Source: Pegea sp. RAD2-039 | Taxonomy: Eukaryota; Chordata; Thaliacea; Salpida; Salpidae | Assembly (NCBI GenBank): GCA_034620365.1 | Contig: JAQGEQ010000243.1 | Span: 62,001 to 126,000, forward strand | Direction: 5' to 3' | DNA length: 64,000 nucleotides | Shown: positions 1 to 11,918 of the stretch, piece after piece | Numbering within the stretch: the first letter of the stretch is position 1 | Layout of the letters: each line of letters opens with the position of its first letter | Program-made: the position numbers and the translations under genes | Notes under the pieces: model-generated | Seen by the model: the letters and a program-made list of their open reading frames with translations, nothing else | Databases searched by the model: none | What the model was told of the DNA's origin: nothing

Positions 1-219
1 ACGAATTCAATTTACAAATTTGCTTCAATCAACTAACTGAATTAACATGGTCAGAAATAATAAAATATGAGATACAACAACTTTAATAAAATTCCATTCA
101 TCTTTGCATAATTTTATTAATATAGAATTTATTTCAAAACATGACAGGCTAAAACTTGTTAAAGGTTAATTATTAAATAAAAAGAACTGGCTAGTAGTAA
201 TCAAAATGAAGAAAATAAA

Positions 220-1587
220 CTAAAAAGAAAGAAAATAGGCTCCAAGAGTTAATGCCAATAAAAGTTGATTGAATAAGATTGATTCAGATCCAGATTTAGT
301 TGTTGTTGTAGATTTAGTTGTAGACTTAGATGTTGTGGTGGGTTTAGTTGGTGTTTCCATCTGTTCATCGAGTTGTTTAATGAATATAATAATGACTAAT
401 TGTATTAACTAATTTATTAAATCAATTATCATAGATACAGTAAGCTAAATGCTGTACTAAAATAAGAAATATAGTTGATGAAAATTGTATTAATTTAGTA
501 GTTAATTTAGTTTGTTTAGCTTTAACATAAATAAAAGTTTGTGTATATCAATCTTACATGATCTAGGGGAAACTCATCAAAGTTATCATTGCATTTAGGT
601 CCAGAATCTTCATAAATAGCTTGAAATCTAAAAAAAATGGATTTGATAAAAAGTAGTTTTAAAAGAATAGTTTTTTTTAAGCACTCACCGGTACCATAAC
701 TCAACTTCTTTAACGTTACAATCTTCATTGTTACAATGAAAAATAAATTGTTTACTTTTTTCTCCATCTTTTACTTTGATACAATGAGTCTCTTTGTCAT
801 CCAGTGTATTTTCTGTTGAAAATTAGTTTGTGCTAATTATGCTAAAGACTTCTTGAAAAAAAAAACTTACGATATTCGTTTTCAGCAGTTTTTACATAGA
901 AGGGGTCATTATTCTTTATGTCCAGTTTAAGTTCGATTTCACGATTTTTTCCACTTTTTAGAGGTACAACAACACAAAAGTCTCCTGAAAATATATAAAC
1001 CAGTATTAGAAAAAGTTTATCTTTGTTAGATCAAAGTTTATTCTTCCATCAATTAAACATCGATTTGAGTTTGTGGGAAAAAAATTTATTGTTACTTTTA
1101 TGGTTTTTATTGAATTAGTCAAACGCAAAAATTCAGAAAAAATGTTAGAAAAAATGTTTTGATGTCTGGATAATATCAGTTTTAATCAGATAAGAAACAT
1201 TTTTAAAGGCTAAGTAAGAAATAAATCCTTAAAAACATTCATTGCTAACATAATAATAACAAAAGTTATATAGAACTTGAAAATTTTGTGTAACATTGTT
1301 TAGCACAAACTTAATAGAACTCTTTTGTTTTTACCATGGTATTTTTTATAGATCAGTGCTTTGTATCCGTAAGGACGAATAACATTTGCAAGAGGGTCAT
1401 TTAAAGCAACAAAAGTTTTGTTGAATGTTGTCCTATCCACAGATGTCCAAACCTGACATAAAAAACGTTTTTAGTATGTTTTGATTCGAAAAAAAGCAGT
1501 TATATGAACCTGACAGTCATCTTTTGTTGGAGTAGCCAAACTTGAAACTACACAGAAGAAAGCTAACACAATTTGAATTGACTGCAT
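220..1587 (-). CDS. Secreted six-cysteine GPI-anchored-like protein (copy A)
   Basis: I do not recognise the family. Six exons read in frame: 1510-1587, 1335-1452, 871-984, 689-812, 558-627 and 220-360, giving 214 residues. The N-terminus is a signal peptide (MQSIQIVLAFFCVVSSLA). The ectodomain has six cysteines, including a CNNEDC motif followed by an aromatic WYR. The C-terminus is a Thr/Ser/Lys-rich stalk followed by a hydrophobic tail (LFNQLLLALTLGAYF) with almost nothing after it, as in GPI-anchored proteins. It is a clear paralogue of the gene at 4490-5876: the exon sizes nearly match, the intron phases are the same, and aligned stretches are similar (GYKALIYKKY against GYQASYYQFE). Location at the cell surface or outside the cell is inferred from the ends. 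The function is unknown. The coding call is strong because all five junctions keep frame. Confidence 0.8.
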
Positions 1588-4489
1588 CTTAGGAATTTTT
1601 AATAATTTAAAAACTCTATTTTCTGAAAAAAGTTTGTATTTTTAAGCTAATAAAATAGTATTAGTATTTAGTTACTATTTCAGAAAACTAAGTTATTAGT
1701 AACTTATAACTTTATTAAAGTATTATTTTAGGTGACTTAATTTGATTAATCAAAAGTAATTAGAGCAAGGTGAAAACAAAAAATAATTCTTCTTTTTTAA
1801 TCAAGTTGAAACTTTTTTTATTTCAAATAAAAACTTTACTTTAAAATAGTTAAAAATTGAAGCTTGACTTATAAATCAAAAAACTAAAAGAAGTTTGAAA
1901 TCAAAAAGAAGAAAAATGAAAATAATAAATAATAACTATAAGAAAGTTAAACTAGTTAACTAATCAAAAGCAGAAAAAGATTAAATAAAAGCTTAAAAGA
2001 CATTTTATTTGGGAAAGACTCTATTTGGTTTATCAAATCATTCAACTATAAATAGTCAAATTAAATAAACATGTTACTTTTTATCATGATCTGTATCTAA
2101 AAATTAATCAACCAAAAACTCAAAAAATAGAATTGATTAAAAAATACAGACTAATTTATCATTCATTCTTTTAATAGAAAGTAAAACACCTCATTTAATC
2201 ATAATTTAAATGTAAAGTATACCTAAAACCTAAAAAATATATATCAAGATATACGTAATTTGTTAAATTCAACCAATTTCACAATCACCTTAGGTTTATA
2301 ATAATCTCTATTTAACACCTGCTTATATATCCTTCTGATTTTGCACGAAAAACAACTTAATATTTGTATAGGAGAAAATAGATCTTCTAAACGTAATCAG
2401 AAAAAAATTTCAAATTTTTCCGTAATCAGAAAACAATTTCAAATTTTTTTGTAATAAGAAAAAACTTTCTACTTTTTTTTTGTAATAAGAAAAAACTTTC
2501 TACTTTTTTTTTGTAATAAGGAAACAATTTTTTGAATAATTCTTTTTGTGAATAATTAGCGCAGAATTGTTCTTTAATCATAAAAGAGATATTCTCAAGC
2601 TAATTGAACCTTTTCATGAGTTTAAAATGAAAATCTGAATTAATAGATTAACTTCTTAGCTGTTTATATCCACGTATCATTTATAAACAAGAAGAAACTT
2701 TTTCTAGCTTCCTTATTTAAAAATAAAAAAGTTTAGAAAACCTAAACATAAAATTTTATAAACATAACCATTAATATTTATAATAGAATATAATATTTAT
2801 GATATCTACTAATAAAATTTTACTTATTTTAAAAGCTAAAAATAGTTTCAAGAAACAATAAATTTGTTTAATTATTTTTAATCTTCTTTTTTAATTTAAT
2901 TTCGAATAATTATTCATTTATTAATTAACAAAAAATAAGATTATTTGGATCTTTTATAACTTCTTTTGTTTATTAAGAAAGAGCTAGATTTAATTGTTAT
3001 TTAATGTTTATTAAACAAAAATCTGGTTTAAAAACTGATATAAAGACAAAAGTTTGAACTAAAATCAACTTTGAAAAGATTAATAATAATTGATCCATAA
3101 CTACTTTTCTATCGCCAGTTTATTTTAAGCTCATAAAAAAGTAACTGAATAACTAAATTACATTCAAACTAAATTTAACCTTAACCTTTTAAATTATCGT
3201 TAAAAATATTTTGTTTTTCAAATCGAACCTGGCCAATTTATTGTAACTTTCAAAACATATAAGTTAAGAGCAACATCATTTATTTCAATCCTAAAGTTCA
3301 AATATTTTTTATTTTATTTCTACTCTTTTTAAAAGCCGGTTTTTAAAAATATTTTACATTTAGTTTAGTTAATAATTTGTGATATGATATGAGGCTTTTA
3401 ACAAGAGCCAAAACATAAGATTCTATCTAAAATCTTCTTACATGGATGCAAGAACTAATAAGTATGAAGAAAAAGTCCTTTAACGGCGAAAATAAATCTT
3501 AAGAGGATAGAAGCTTGTTGAAACGATAAAAATGCAAACTTTGAATACATATTAAAACAAAATGTATTTCATTTTTCTTTGTGTTTTGCTTTAAATGTTT
3601 CAAAAAAATGCTTCATTAAAGTTCATATATCATTGTATACAAAAGTCATAACTCTGATTTCACCGGAAATGTACCAAATTGAGTCATAATTTGTGATAAT
3701 TATCAATAAAAAGCAGTATTAAGAAAAGAATCTTGTTATTATACTACCTAGGATACAGCTTTTATTTCTTTTTATCTTAAAAATAAGTTATTATATATCA
3801 TAAAATTTTTGTAGATCTAATTGTGGGAAAGTTTTCTTTTTTGGATAGACATTTTACTGTAGATGTTTATACTAAAGTGATAAAAAGAGGAAGTATATCA
3901 GATGGCAAAAACAAACTATTTCTTCGGAAACTTTTAGGAATTTTTTTCGATATGGAAAGTTTTTTACTATTTCAATTTTTCCTGAATTTTTTATAAGATC
4001 AAAATATATTTTTTCAAATCATAAATGTTTAAACTTTTTCAAATACTTAGTAACTGTGTGTTATATTTGTAAATTAAAGTAAAGGTCAAATTTGATATTA
4101 TATCAAATATTTAAATACTGTGAAAATCGGTTGATCAATTTTCACCTTAAACCTGAACTTAAAAAGCAAAAAAAATAATTTACTGTTTTTTTCTGAGCTT
4201 TAAATAAAACAGCGATCAGTAAATATTGAGTTTTATCAATAATTATTTACTTTAATATTTATTTAAAACTTCTAAACAAAATTAGGCATTTTGCTAAATA
4301 ATTATTATTTTATATGAATTTTATTTTTAGCGTTAATAAATTACCTAATTATTATTCCACTAATAAAGAATAGTTTCTAATTATAATGAACAAGATTTTG
4401 ATTAAAAATTCTACATTTAACTCTTATTCTTTTAACAAATATGATACCATGTAGAAAAAGCTTTTAAAGATTATCAAAGAAAAGTTGAA
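1588..4489. other. Intergenic region between divergent paralogues
   Basis: A+T-rich spacer between the two head-to-head genes, presumably holding both promoters. The only structure I see is a short tandem repeat near 2393-2540. I found no convincing coding exon on either strand. Confidence 0.5.
2393..2540. repeat. Degenerate tandem repeat, ~29-33 bp unit
   Basis: Five successive units begin with gtaatcag or gtaataag at about 2393, 2422, 2451, 2484 and 2513. Each continues into an A-rich then T-rich stretch (aaaaaactttctactttttt). The third and fourth units are nearly identical; the outer ones have drifted. It is a minisatellite-like array with no evident function. Confidence 0.7.
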
Positions 4490-5876
4490 ATGATTTCGGT
4501 GAACAAATTTGTTATTTTTGTTTTATCGGTTGGATTAAGTGCTTCACAAAAGTGTCAGGTACATTTTGCTGACAATATAGTAACGTACAAATTGACAGAT
4601 ATCTTTCTAGAAATGGAAAGCGGTCTCTGAAGAAGACTATAGTCAAACGTTTGTATCAAGTGATGATCCAAATGCTAATGATGTAAAGCCACTTGGTTAT
4701 CAGGCTTCTTATTATCAATTTGAAGGAGGTAATTTTGTAGCAAACAAATTAAATCCTGGGTTTGACGCTATTCTTAGATCATTCCAAAATATAGAATTCT
4801 TTTATTAATATAAAAGTGATTTGATAGAAAATGTATCATTTAAATTTATGGTTTAATATTTTACCTTCATACAATTTTAAACCAAATAAATTAGTTTTTA
4901 AAACAAAACTTGACAAGATTTTCATCTTTCAACAGAGCAACCTTGTTTTGAAGTTGAATTCGTCCCTGGCAGTGGAAGAAAAATAGAAATCAAATTTGAA
5001 CTACCCCAATCAAGAACTTTAATGTTGAAAAACGATAAGGATGAAAACATAATTAGTAGGAAAAACTTTCCAATCGAATCTTTCAAACATTTGAGCTTAC
5101 TAAACTACAGGCAGTGGAGGACAACCAACATTAACTAGTTGCTTAGCTTTACCAGAAACTTCACCAATAACATACACATTTTTCTGTACCGGAACTGGAT
5201 GTGAAGGCATACAAACATATTTCTGGTTCAGGTGATAAATCATTCATCTCATTAATGTGACATTTTGTGAATCATCAAAAAAATTGACGGATTATTACTT
5301 TTTTTAAATAGTATATACGCTAGTATCGAGGTAACGTGATTATGCATTTCATGGCTACTTCCAACCACTAAGATAATTCTTGCCTATGAGACAAGCTATC
5401 TTGAGTTGCTAAAAGAGTTTTGAAAGTCTAAATAGTTTATCGATCGAAAGATTTAATGATTTATTTTCTCTACCTTTGTTTATCTTCTAAACAGGTTTGT
5501 AGTTGAAACTCCGGATGAAGATGGAAAGTTTGATGAGAATTGGTGCTCAAACAGAAACTCAGAATTCCCAAGCTCTTTGATAAAGGTAAGTTTACTTATT
5601 TAATATATTAATTACACCATTATTTACTTAATAAAATCATAACAGATAAATAATTTTACTTTAAACCTTAATTTAAGTATTTATAAGCTTTTAGCAGTAT
5701 TTGGCATATTTCTAGAATATACTTTTTTGGCAATGATAACAATAAGATATATTTTTTAGATAATTACTGGTCTAACACCTCCACCAGAAACTACTACTAC
5801 ATCAACAGCATCTACAACGCATTCAATTTTTAATATTATTCTTATTACTGTCATCAATTTCATTTTCTTTACTTAG
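4490..5876 (+). CDS. Secreted six-cysteine GPI-anchored-like protein (copy B)
   Basis: Paralogue of the gene at 220-1587, in the opposite orientation. Six exons: 4490-4558, 4611-4728, 4936-5055, 5111-5231, 5495-5585 and 5760-5876, giving 211 residues. It has a signal peptide (VNKFVIFVLSVGLSAS) and six cysteines at positions matching copy A (CQ, PC, SC, CTGTGC, WC). The C-terminus is a Pro/Thr/Ser stalk (PPPETTTTSTASTT) and a hydrophobic tail ending at the stop, which suggests a GPI anchor. Intron phases are 0, 1, 1, 2 and 0 in both copies, so the pair arose by whole-gene duplication. The sequences have diverged strongly while the cysteine pattern held. No family is recognised and no function is claimed. 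Confidence 0.8.
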
Positions 5877-7144
5877 TAGTCAAACTTACTTAGAAGATAT
5901 AGAACTTTATAATGATTCAATGAGCTTGTTTTAACAAGATTTAACAGAGCGTATTACTACTTTCATTATATTCGGTACCTTTTAAAACATCAATATAATC
6001 TAACTATTTTTGATCATTGAATAAAAGTTAAACAGAATATGAAATATTGTCACAATTTCAAGTATGAAGTTGATTTGATTTTAAAACAATAACAATCAAC
6101 ACATTTCAATAATTTTATTGGTTTAAAAAACGCTTAAAGTAAAGTTTATCTGAAGAATAAGGTGATGATCAACTAGATTTGTTGAAGCAAAATTAATGTG
6201 GCAAAAATCAGGAAATTTTGTAGTCTTGGAACACGACTAGAGCAACTTAAATTATTGATAATGAAAGTGAATTTTAAGTAAACCGTCTTTTGCTGATTTA
6301 AATATCAAGTTAACTCAGTTTGTTCCATTTAAAAGTCAACTTTAGTATTGTAAATATAATTTAATAAAACATTTTCAGCAACAACATTTTTCTCTTAACA
6401 AAGTATTTTTAATTAACGATTCTATCTAGAACAGTTGTTTTGGCTACATCATATATATTTAATTGATGAATAATTTCCGTTAGCATAAATCATTTCAAAC
6501 ATTTATGTTCAATTCGCATAATATTTTAAAATGTAAAAAGTGTGGAACAAAAATATTTTGAAATAATATAGATATAAATAATTGATAACAAAATAATAAA
6601 AATATAACTAAAAGTTTTTTAATGTTATTAATGTTGTCATTATTTATTTAATATATACATTAAATTTATTTTTATATCTTTGTTTTAAAATTTTTTTACA
6701 AATGCTCTATAAAACGTACTTTCGATTATAAACGATCATTTTTTCCTATAGAATTTTTTTTTCAAAAAATTTATATGTAGAGAAAATAACTAAACTTTTT
6801 TTTAATAAGGCGAGAGAAATTAAAAAAAAGGTTTTGTGGCAACCTCTTAAAGATTTGCTTAGGGATTTACAGCTTAAAAACAGAATTAAATTTAAATGTT
6901 ACTTAATATAATTGTTAGTTTGTATAAACTTAAATTTGTAAAAAAAAATTCGAAATTTAGATAAACTTTAAAGAAATTTAAGCTTAAATAATATTTATTT
7001 AAGTTTATGTGAAAGTATAGAAAAATACTTTTGGTGAATATAGTAGTTTGATTTTTCAACAGTCAATAATTTATAATTTAAAGAAATTTGATGAGTTCTA
7101 ACTGTAAAACTGAAATTTATTTTTATCAAAAGTAAAATTAAGAG
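5877..7144. other. Intergenic, no feature recognised
   Basis: A+T-rich sequence downstream of copy B and upstream of the next gene. No coding exon, RNA gene or repeat that I can support. Confidence 0.4.
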
Positions 7145-9199
7145 ATGTCTGTTTTAATCAAACCAAATTCGTCATCAAAAGCGAAGAATACTCGTTCATC
7201 AATGAGATCATCAATAACTTCGGCGTCATCTGTAAAAACTGCTAATAACAACAAAGTAAGCATCAATATATAAATCATCTTCTAACTATATGACAGATTT
7301 TTCATTTTTTACAAAAACTTTCTTGTTTACAAACTTCATACTTGATTAAATGTCAAAACTTAATCGAAACTTTTATAAAAAGAATATTTGATTACCTTTT
7401 TCAAATATTTATCTTTTCACAAAAGCAATAGTCTTATCTGTTTTCAAAATAATTTCTCCTTTGACTCTTTAATTTCAAATCTTTTAGAGTTTAAAGCCAG
7501 AACTGTCACTATAAACCGACACCTGATAATCCTTACAAACTGCTAACAATTGAAACCTTTCCAATTTCCTCTACATTGAGTATTAAAAAGTTATTTTTTA
7601 TGCCTAAATATGATAAAAGACTGAAGAGTCCATTGAAATTTATTGTATTTATTAAAATCGTCACAAAAGAACTTTAATCTTAGAAACATCTCTACAGTTT
7701 TTTTTACAATCTTTTCGACATTCTTAGTACTATTTTGATTTAAGTAAGCGATAGAAAGTCCAAAAAAAATTAATTTAATCCAATTGATCTGTTTAAGAAT
7801 TAATTAAGTTTTCAATATTCTAAATAGAAATTCTATTTTTTTGTTTTTTTACTATTTTCCAAATTGCCACATAAAAATGAATTGAATGTTGTACTAAAAA
7901 TCAAGGCTATTTTTAAAACAATTTTGAAAATCAATTTTTAAGGTTACTTTAAAAATTATTTTGTTTGATTATAAATAAGGATGGCTTCTTAAAGAAAGTA
8001 AATATAAAAAAGTTCATTTTGTGTTAAGTTTACCTTCAAATATTTGCACTAGCTTAAAACGATTATTAATCAAAATTCTGAAATGGGTTTATTGAAATAC
8101 ATAGTTTCAGACAAAAGTTAAAAACAACCAGTTACTTATCCATAAACCATTTATCATAAATATTTCCTTTTTTTTAATTGTTGCTTTTAAAGTTAGTCTG
8201 TACTTAAGACACAAATGATATCAGTTTGAATTGATTTATTCAAATTATTTTATAAATAATTTATGTTTGAAGCCAAAAAAGTCGAGTACAAGTCGGAAAA
8301 ACAGCGTTTTGGTTCCTCCTTGGCAGTCTCTATATCCTTGGCCAGACAAAAGCGAACGTTTTAAAAGGGAAAGATCATTTATTCTTGATGGTATCGCCTT
8401 AAGTAGCTTACAAGTTAGTTTAAAAGCTTATTAAAACCAAAAATAAAACAAATTGGTTTTATTAGGAGAGTTTTGGTCAGATCAATCCTAAACTAGGATC
8501 TGCGATTCCTCCCTATAATTCTCAATTTGATAAATCCACAGATGAATACTTTAAGTTTAAAGGTGTTCAAAAAACACTGAACAAAACCAAACAGGTTTTT
8601 ATAAGCTTCATCAATGAAATACCAAAAAATAAATTTAATAAACATTTAAATTATTTAATTGTTGTAAATTAGTATTTGGAAGCTTGTTACAATTTGGCTT
8701 CTATTGTAGTCAAAGAACGTTTGTGAATCCATTGAAGGTAGATATGTGGACTATTTTCATCACAAAGGAAGAAAACATGATTATTTAAATCGTCGAAATA
8801 TGCATGGAGCAGGTAACTACTGAAAACAAATTGGTTTGAAGTAGTTAAAAGATAAACGAATAAATCAAACTATAATATTTTAAAGATCATAAAAACTTAA
8901 TAAGAGCTTTTTAGCTTAAGATTGAAATAAAAAGATTTAAATTTCACATTGTCTTATAAACTATTTAATTTTAATTAGAAAATTGGTTACTTTTTGAAAA
9001 TTGTTTCCAAGTATTTGATATAGATATAATCGTTTTTTAAGGACATTCTAACGAATTAATTGACGGTCATAGTCGTTTTATGAGTGAAATAACTGAAATG
9101 AATGGATATAATGGTCAGTTTGGGTTCCGACGTAACGTGCCAACTCTGCGCAAATATCCGACCACTTTTGGAGTCACCGATCGAACTTTTGTCTTCTAA
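7145..9199 (+). CDS. Unrecognised conserved-looking protein, 213 aa
   Basis: Five exons join in frame: 7145-7255, 8273-8413, 8466-8594, 8710-8812 and 9042-9199, giving 213 residues. The N-terminus is Ser/Lys/Asn-rich and looks disordered. The middle has a Trp/Pro motif (VPPWQSLYPWPD), then charged, aromatic-rich sequence (YVDYFHHKGRKHDYLNRR). The end is FGFRRNVPTLRKYPTTFG followed by VTDRTFVF. There is no signal peptide or membrane segment. Short proteins with tyrosine- and proline-rich strings and a conserved aromatic C-terminus are common among axonemal microtubule-associated proteins, but that is only a resemblance in style; I cannot name the family. The first intron is about 1 kb and the acceptor of exon 2 has a weak pyrimidine tract, so that join is the least certain. 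Confidence 0.65.
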
Positions 9200-9571
9200 T
9201 TTTGGTTTATCTTAAAAAAAACTGTGAAATTTTAAGTGTTTTTACATAAGCTCTGTGTATTTAACTGCTTTTGAGTTTAAAATTGTGAAATATTATTGAA
9301 ATACGAAAAAGTGGGTTTATATTTCAAATAAAAAATTTCGATTAATCGTAAAAAGTTGTTTTTATTAAATTGTAGTTTTTTTTAAGTTATTTTTTTAGTA
9401 AAAATTTCATCTTTTAATTCAATTTTCAATTGATTTTCATTTTAAGGTCTGAAATTAAATTAGCGCTAAAAAATCTGTAAGATAGTACAATGCATTTAAG
9501 TTAATTATTAATGTAAATTTAAAAAATTAAAATAAAATTTATTTATTTTAGCAATTTAACCCTTCGTCTAT

Positions 9572-9588
9572 GCCTTGATAGCTCAGTC

Positions 9589-9627
<39 letters not shown>

Positions 9628-9644
9628 AATCCCGGGTCGAGGCA
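9572..9644 (+). tRNA. tRNA-Phe (anticodon GAA)
   Basis: This is a 73-nt cloverleaf. The acceptor stem pairs GCCTTGA with TCGAGGC, with one G-T pair, and the discriminator is A. The D arm carries the A box TAGCTCAGTCGGG. The anticodon stem TCAGA/TCTGA encloses the loop CTGAAGA, placing anticodon GAA at 9605-9607. The T arm contains the B box GGTTCAATCC. There is no intron. A run of T residues begins a few bases after the 3' end and would stop RNA polymerase III. The CCA is not encoded, as is normal for a nuclear tRNA. Confidence 0.97.
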
Positions 9645-9646
9645 TT

Positions 9647-9656
9647 TATTTTTTTT
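9647..9656 (+). terminator. RNA polymerase III T-run terminator
   Basis: A T-rich run directly after the tRNA-Phe gene, matching the usual pol III stop signal. Confidence 0.7.
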
Positions 9657-11918
9657 GTTAAAAAGTTTTAAACTAAGTGATAAATGAACATTTAGTATAA
9701 GTAGCTGGTGTACCACCTTAAAAAATTACTTTATTTATCCTCATTAAATAACATTAGTAATTAATAATCCCCAATAACTCATTGCTTAGTGATTTAGACC
9801 ATTTTTTTAAATTAGTAAAATTTTAAATATCGATTTAGCAAATAAACTACGGAGTATTTGAAAAGTAAACCATTTTTAAAACGAAACAATTTTAATTTAA
9901 GTCTAACTTTGTTTAGTTAATTCAATTATAACCAAGAAGTTTAATTTCTTAGTGACTAAAAATCTGCTTTAAACTACAATTAAAGCGTCAATTTTAAGTT
10001 ATGTTTTTAAATGTATATGCAATTGTTAAAAAGCTTAATACATTCTTTTTATTAGATAGATAATTCTTAAAAATAAAAAAAATTCTTAACAAATATTGTA
10101 TTTATATCCATAAATATATGGATTTTATAACTGTGTGAAGCTAACATAAGCTCAAAAAATTAACAAAACCAGTTGAGTCCATAAGGTATCATGAATTATG
10201 AAAGTTTCTCATTCAGCAATATTAGCCATAAGAAGTTGTTTGTTATTACATATACCTTTTATTAGTTAAATTCCCCCTTAAATCTGTTTTCTTGAAAGGC
10301 TGCAAAATTCGCATTATGAAAATTAGCTATTATTATTTATTCTCGAATATTTTAAGTTTTATAGTATTTATAGTTTTACTTTATAATTTAGTTTAATTAA
10401 GTAGAAAATAATAAATCATATATGTCTTTTCGTTAGGCTTACACTTTTTTCCATCAGTTATTAAAACAATAAAAAAGAAATGTATATACAATATTTATTT
10501 GAAAAATGCTTATACTACAGCCTATAGCTTATACTAGTTTTATTTCGAAAAGTATCCATAAATGCCTTAAATGGTATACTTGTCTTCTGTAACAATATAA
10601 AAATTATTGATTTGAATTCTTTCTCTTTCAATTTATCAGTTTTTACAGCTTTTAAAAAAATCATATATTATGCAAAAACGTTTAAATAAACTTTAAAAGC
10701 CAGTCTTGTGTTACTGTAATTTTTCAGTTGTTTGAATTCCTGATGCTGTTTTATGACAACAGATAGTTTATATGAAAAATCAAAAAGCTTAGAATCAACT
10801 ATATGGAATATATGACCTTATTTCGTATATTTACTTCAACTACTTTGAGTTTAGAAAATTGAAAACGAATAATTTCAGATAAACTAGTTTCAAAAAAAAT
10901 CAAAGATTCCACCAAAAAGTGTTTACTTTCTTGTAGATTTCTAAATGTTTTATACAAAATGTCGTCATACTTATAATTTCAAAAATATTTTTTTGTCTTC
11001 AAAAATAATTAATGAGATAAAAATTTACAAAAAAAACACGACATTAGATAATTTTTACAGTAAGTTATTGCTCAGCTTTAATATAGTTATAAAAATATTT
11101 TTTTGTAGTTCTGGTATAACAAATATGGTTAAATAGTTTAATCAATTTTTGGAAAGTTGACAAAAAATTATAACACCAGATTCGTCGGTTAGTCGTACTA
11201 TTTCCATGCCTCGTTTGACGGATCATATTCTTTTTTAATTCTGGTGTTTTAACTATTATTTTATTTGGTTTAAGTTACATAAAATATAAGATTTTAGGTT
11301 CATTAAAGATTTCACTTGAAGTAGTTCCGAATGTTTAGAGTTTTGTAAATTTTTATGTCTAACTTTTTTACTCGACTTTTACTGAACAATTTTTTGCAGT
11401 TTTATTAATTCTAAGAGTTTTTAATGTGTAGTTATTTCTCTATTTTAAAAAGTATATAATTTAATATGGTTAAAAATGGAGCATTTGTTTTCTCTAAAAT
11501 AATAAATTCTTATATAGATTTTAGTACTATTTTTTTGTATTTTATTTTTAGTTATATAAAAAATAAATTAATATTTTTTTCTTAGAATGTTCACATTAAT
11601 GTTTTATGTTTAAAGTTATATTTTTCAAATAAGACTTATTATATTTTTTAACTGCAGTATAATTAATTTAATAATTATTTTATGAAATTTGACATTTAAT
11701 TAAAAAATTGAATAATGATTAGGTTTTTTTTATTCTATTACCATTCACACATTTAAGTTTGTTATTTTTTAATCATTATTTTAATGATTCTAAATGAACT
11801 ATATTTTGCTTATTTGTTAGTATTTAAAAGTTAAAACTTATAAGTAAACAATTATATTAAAAAATTCATATATCAAAAATAAAGTTTTATAAATTTCATT
11901 ATTTTATTTTTAGCGATT
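9657..11918. other. Intergenic, no feature recognised
   Basis: About 2.2 kb of A+T-rich spacer between tRNA-Phe and NIFK. Several short open frames occur but none shows a recognisable motif or sensible splice continuation. Its last bases form a splice-acceptor-like tract ending in AG at 11913, five bases before the NIFK start codon. Confidence 0.4.

Noticed and set aside
10945-11136. 63-residue open frame between tRNA-Phe and NIFK
   Set aside because: Low-complexity A+T-driven translation with no motif, no splice continuation and no neighbour support.
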